Below, one piece after another: positions 62,342 through 64,000 of a stretch of DNA of 64,000 nucleotides (within the stretch, counting starts at the first letter, position 1; each line of letters opens with the position of its first letter). The notes under the pieces were generated by a model. That model saw only the letters and a list, made by a program, of their open reading frames with translations. It did not search any database and had not been told where the DNA came from. Source of the stretch: Quercus robur (Eukaryota > Streptophyta > Magnoliopsida > Fagales > Fagaceae); assembly GCF_932294415.1 (NCBI RefSeq), contig NC_065545.1, forward strand, positions 22,553,357 through 22,617,356. The letters are read 5' to 3'. Made by a program: the position numbers and the translations under genes.

Positions 62342-62343
62342 AT

Positions 62344-63104
62344 TGTGGGGACACAAAATCTTCAACGGCCCAACATCGGTGTTGGGCTCGCACACGGGAA
62401 GTCCCCCACAATAATATTTGTAGAGAGTGGGCTTGAAAGGCCAGCGTTGGATCACAGGGAGACATTTCGGGCCGGACTATAGATGAACCGATATGAAAAA
62501 GAGCTTCGGGCTGGATATTCAGGCCCTTCAACCTTGTATCTAGGAGGATTTGGCTCCTCAGATCATGTCCGAGGAATGATGGTGCTGTCCTCGGTTACCC
62601 GCCGGAGGGTTTTTGTGTGGTGTCCGGCATATATTATCCAGGCATTCTCCTTCATCAAGTCTTTCTCCAGAAGCTAGATGGGAGCCCCCCTTTCCTTTGG
62701 TCACATAACATTCTCTTTTATACTAGTCTACGTTTGTTGTCCTTCGTCCACGTGTAGGGTCGATCTTTCTAGGACAGCTATCTGTCCCATCAGTTTAATC
62801 CCAAAGATTGCTGGAGATGATCCATAAAGCCTAAGATCCCGGCCCTGTTAGGGGCAGTGTCATGTCAGGGAAGGGTATTAAAGACAACTTCCCCAGGATA
62901 TTTTCTGATCTTTCCAACTTACTCGTATTCCATTTCTATCCATGAGGTTTTGGACCTGCCGAGGACGAAACCGTCCTCGGCTATGTCTTCGGGCTACTTT
63001 TTATGTATCCTAGTTTCGAGCTTGGGCCCTGGCCTCCTTCCGTTTAAGACCGGTAGGCTTCCCATAAGCATGTGGGCCGGACCCATAAACTATTGGACCC
63101 CACA
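62344..63104 (-). repeat. Right (5') LTR of the non-autonomous element
   Basis: 761 bp, same length as the left LTR, no indels seen. TATA box on minus (agtataaaagaga) near 62715-62727. Confidence 0.95.
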
Positions 63105-63800
63105 AATATATATACACACACACACATAGATTTTGATTTTGCTAATAAAATATATATAATACAAGTATTTTAGTAATATGTATGTGCATTTTGTTTAATT
63201 AATTATTTTCATCTACTCAATTTGTGTGTTTAGAATTTAGATAAACTTTAAATCTAGTTTATTTTTATAAAAAAATTGAATGTATAATCTTTAAAACTTT
63301 TGTAATTACAACTGTAATTTTTTATTTATATTTTCAAAATAAAAATAAACACAAAAATTGAGATAAACACATAAATTTCTAGCTTATTTTCTAAATAGGG
63401 TCATCGTTATCATTATTATTTCTCTATTTAACGTCTCTTAAATTGACAACATTTCTATCTCATAATAGACAATATCATTGTAATGTTTTTTCAATAAAAA
63501 AAAAAAAGTAATGATTTGATTTTTTAATGATTAAATTATAATATATAAAAAAAAAAGTAAATAACTAAACTAGATTTGAATCATTCTAAAACCTCACTTT
63601 AGAAATATATATATATATATATATATATTTTTTAATAGAAAAAAAGAATTTTCATGTATTTGAAAATAACAAAAGTATTTTTAGTAGAAAGTAAAACTTT
63701 ATCCAAGGTGAGTTTAAATGCAAAGTTTGACCGAGCAAAAGAATATTCGAACCATAAAAAGCATAAAAAAGAGCTGTCCCGAAGAAAGAAGTGCCTTAAA
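63105..63800. other. AT-rich flank
   Basis: TATA/CACA microsatellite at 63105-63126 and (AT)n at 63605-63630. No gene recognised; the 60-codon ORF at 63654-63836 has no domain. Confidence 0.4.
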
Positions 63801-63807
63801 CGTTGCA

Positions 63808-63831
63808 GCTGGCGTCACCTAGCACGCCAGC
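63808..63831. other. Perfect 8-bp inverted repeat upstream of a possible promoter
   Basis: gctggcgt, eight-base loop, acgccagc. G/C-rich in an AT-rich area, about 70 bp upstream of a TATA box. Confidence 0.55.
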
Positions 63832-63875
63832 CTTGACACCGACACCAATAACCTCAAAATCCGCTCAAACCCACC

Positions 63876-63962
63876 GTATAAAAACCCCACAAAATTTTAT
63901 AAAATAATAATACCCACAATAACCCCAACACGTTTTTTTTTTTTTTTGTTTCCTCTATAAAA
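63876..63962 (+). promoter_or_regulatory. Candidate core promoter with two TATA boxes
   Basis: gtataaaaacccc at 63876-63888 and tctataaaacca at 63954-63965, separated by a poly(T) tract. The following C/T-rich sequence at the window end could be a 5' UTR. The gene, if any, lies outside. Confidence 0.4.
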
Positions 63963-64000
63963 CCACAATTCCACGCATATGTTTATCTTCTTTGCTTTCA

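Larger units (their letters stand above)
57538..63109 (-). mobile_element. Complete non-autonomous LTR retrotransposon (LARD-like) with 5-bp TSD
   Basis: Two 761-bp LTRs (57543-58303 and 62344-63104) enclose 4,040 bp and are flanked by aatat on both sides. On minus, the PBS tggcgccgtctgtgggaa (62341-62324) starts 2 bp after the right LTR, and a polypurine tract ggattttgaggggctaa (58320-58304) abuts the left LTR, so the element reads right to left. No gag, protease, RT or integrase motif occurs inside, which makes it dependent on helper enzymes. The inside instead holds two antisense cassettes and two tandem arrays. Confidence 0.93.

Noticed and set aside
57543..63104. Plus-strand orientation for the complete LTR element
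   Set aside because: The site after the left LTR does not start with TGG, while the minus strand has a good PBS next to the right LTR and a polypurine tract at the left LTR.

Overview
This window is plant nuclear DNA, most likely from a woody eudicot. The evidence is spliced plant-type exons, Ty3/gypsy, copia-type, LINE, hAT and MULE-like elements, AT-rich intergenic DNA, and no operons. I could not fix the species. Only one host gene is clearly visible: the 5' half of VPS51, on the minus strand at 625-4245, running off the left edge. No rRNA, tRNA or CRISPR was found.

Layout. 1-4245: VPS51 exons, with one LINE fragment downstream of exon 7 and a second in intron 6. 4510-5502: a dispersed AT-rich repeat, a (GA)n tract and a long-TIR MITE. 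5715-9794: two roughly 2-kb LTR-like sequences in inverted orientation, forming a large imperfect hairpin. 10284-10975: a GC-rich non-autonomous hAT element with a perfect 8-bp target-site duplication (TSD). 12698-24569: a very large terminal-inverted-repeat element (MULE-like). Its arms carry CTCGAG hairpins and two families of tandem repeats. Its centre holds an orphan 204-codon ORF. It has been invaded by a copia LTR fragment and by a complete 4-kb hAT transposon (19936-23932) whose transposase is broken by only two in-frame stops. 27936-55242: two decayed Tat/Ogre-like Ty3/gypsy elements joined tail to tail, A on plus and B on minus. Each keeps one 3.3-kb LTR at its outer edge. They show gag, protease with a G-patch, a probable intron, RT and RNase H; B also keeps a second RNase H, integrase and an antisense DUF7745-like ORF. 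A related solo LTR sits inside element A's intron. 57543-63104: a complete non-autonomous LTR element (minus strand, TSD aatat) with no gag-pol, but with two antisense transcription-unit-like cassettes and two short tandem arrays. 63870-64000: a possible promoter of a gene beyond the right edge.

The elements are nested, and the nesting can be checked inside the window. The hAT has an empty site in the opposite TIR arm, the solo LTR has an empty site in element B, and the MULE-like element has a paralogous uninterrupted host repeat near 57335. Several stops in the A/B proteins are TAG where the sister copy reads CAG. The LTR pair at 57543/62344 differs only by transitions. Both fit deamination of methylated cytosine in silenced repeats.

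The most unusual content is the antisense-cassette LTR element, the giant TIR element with its orphan ORF, and the antisense DUF7745-like gene of element B.
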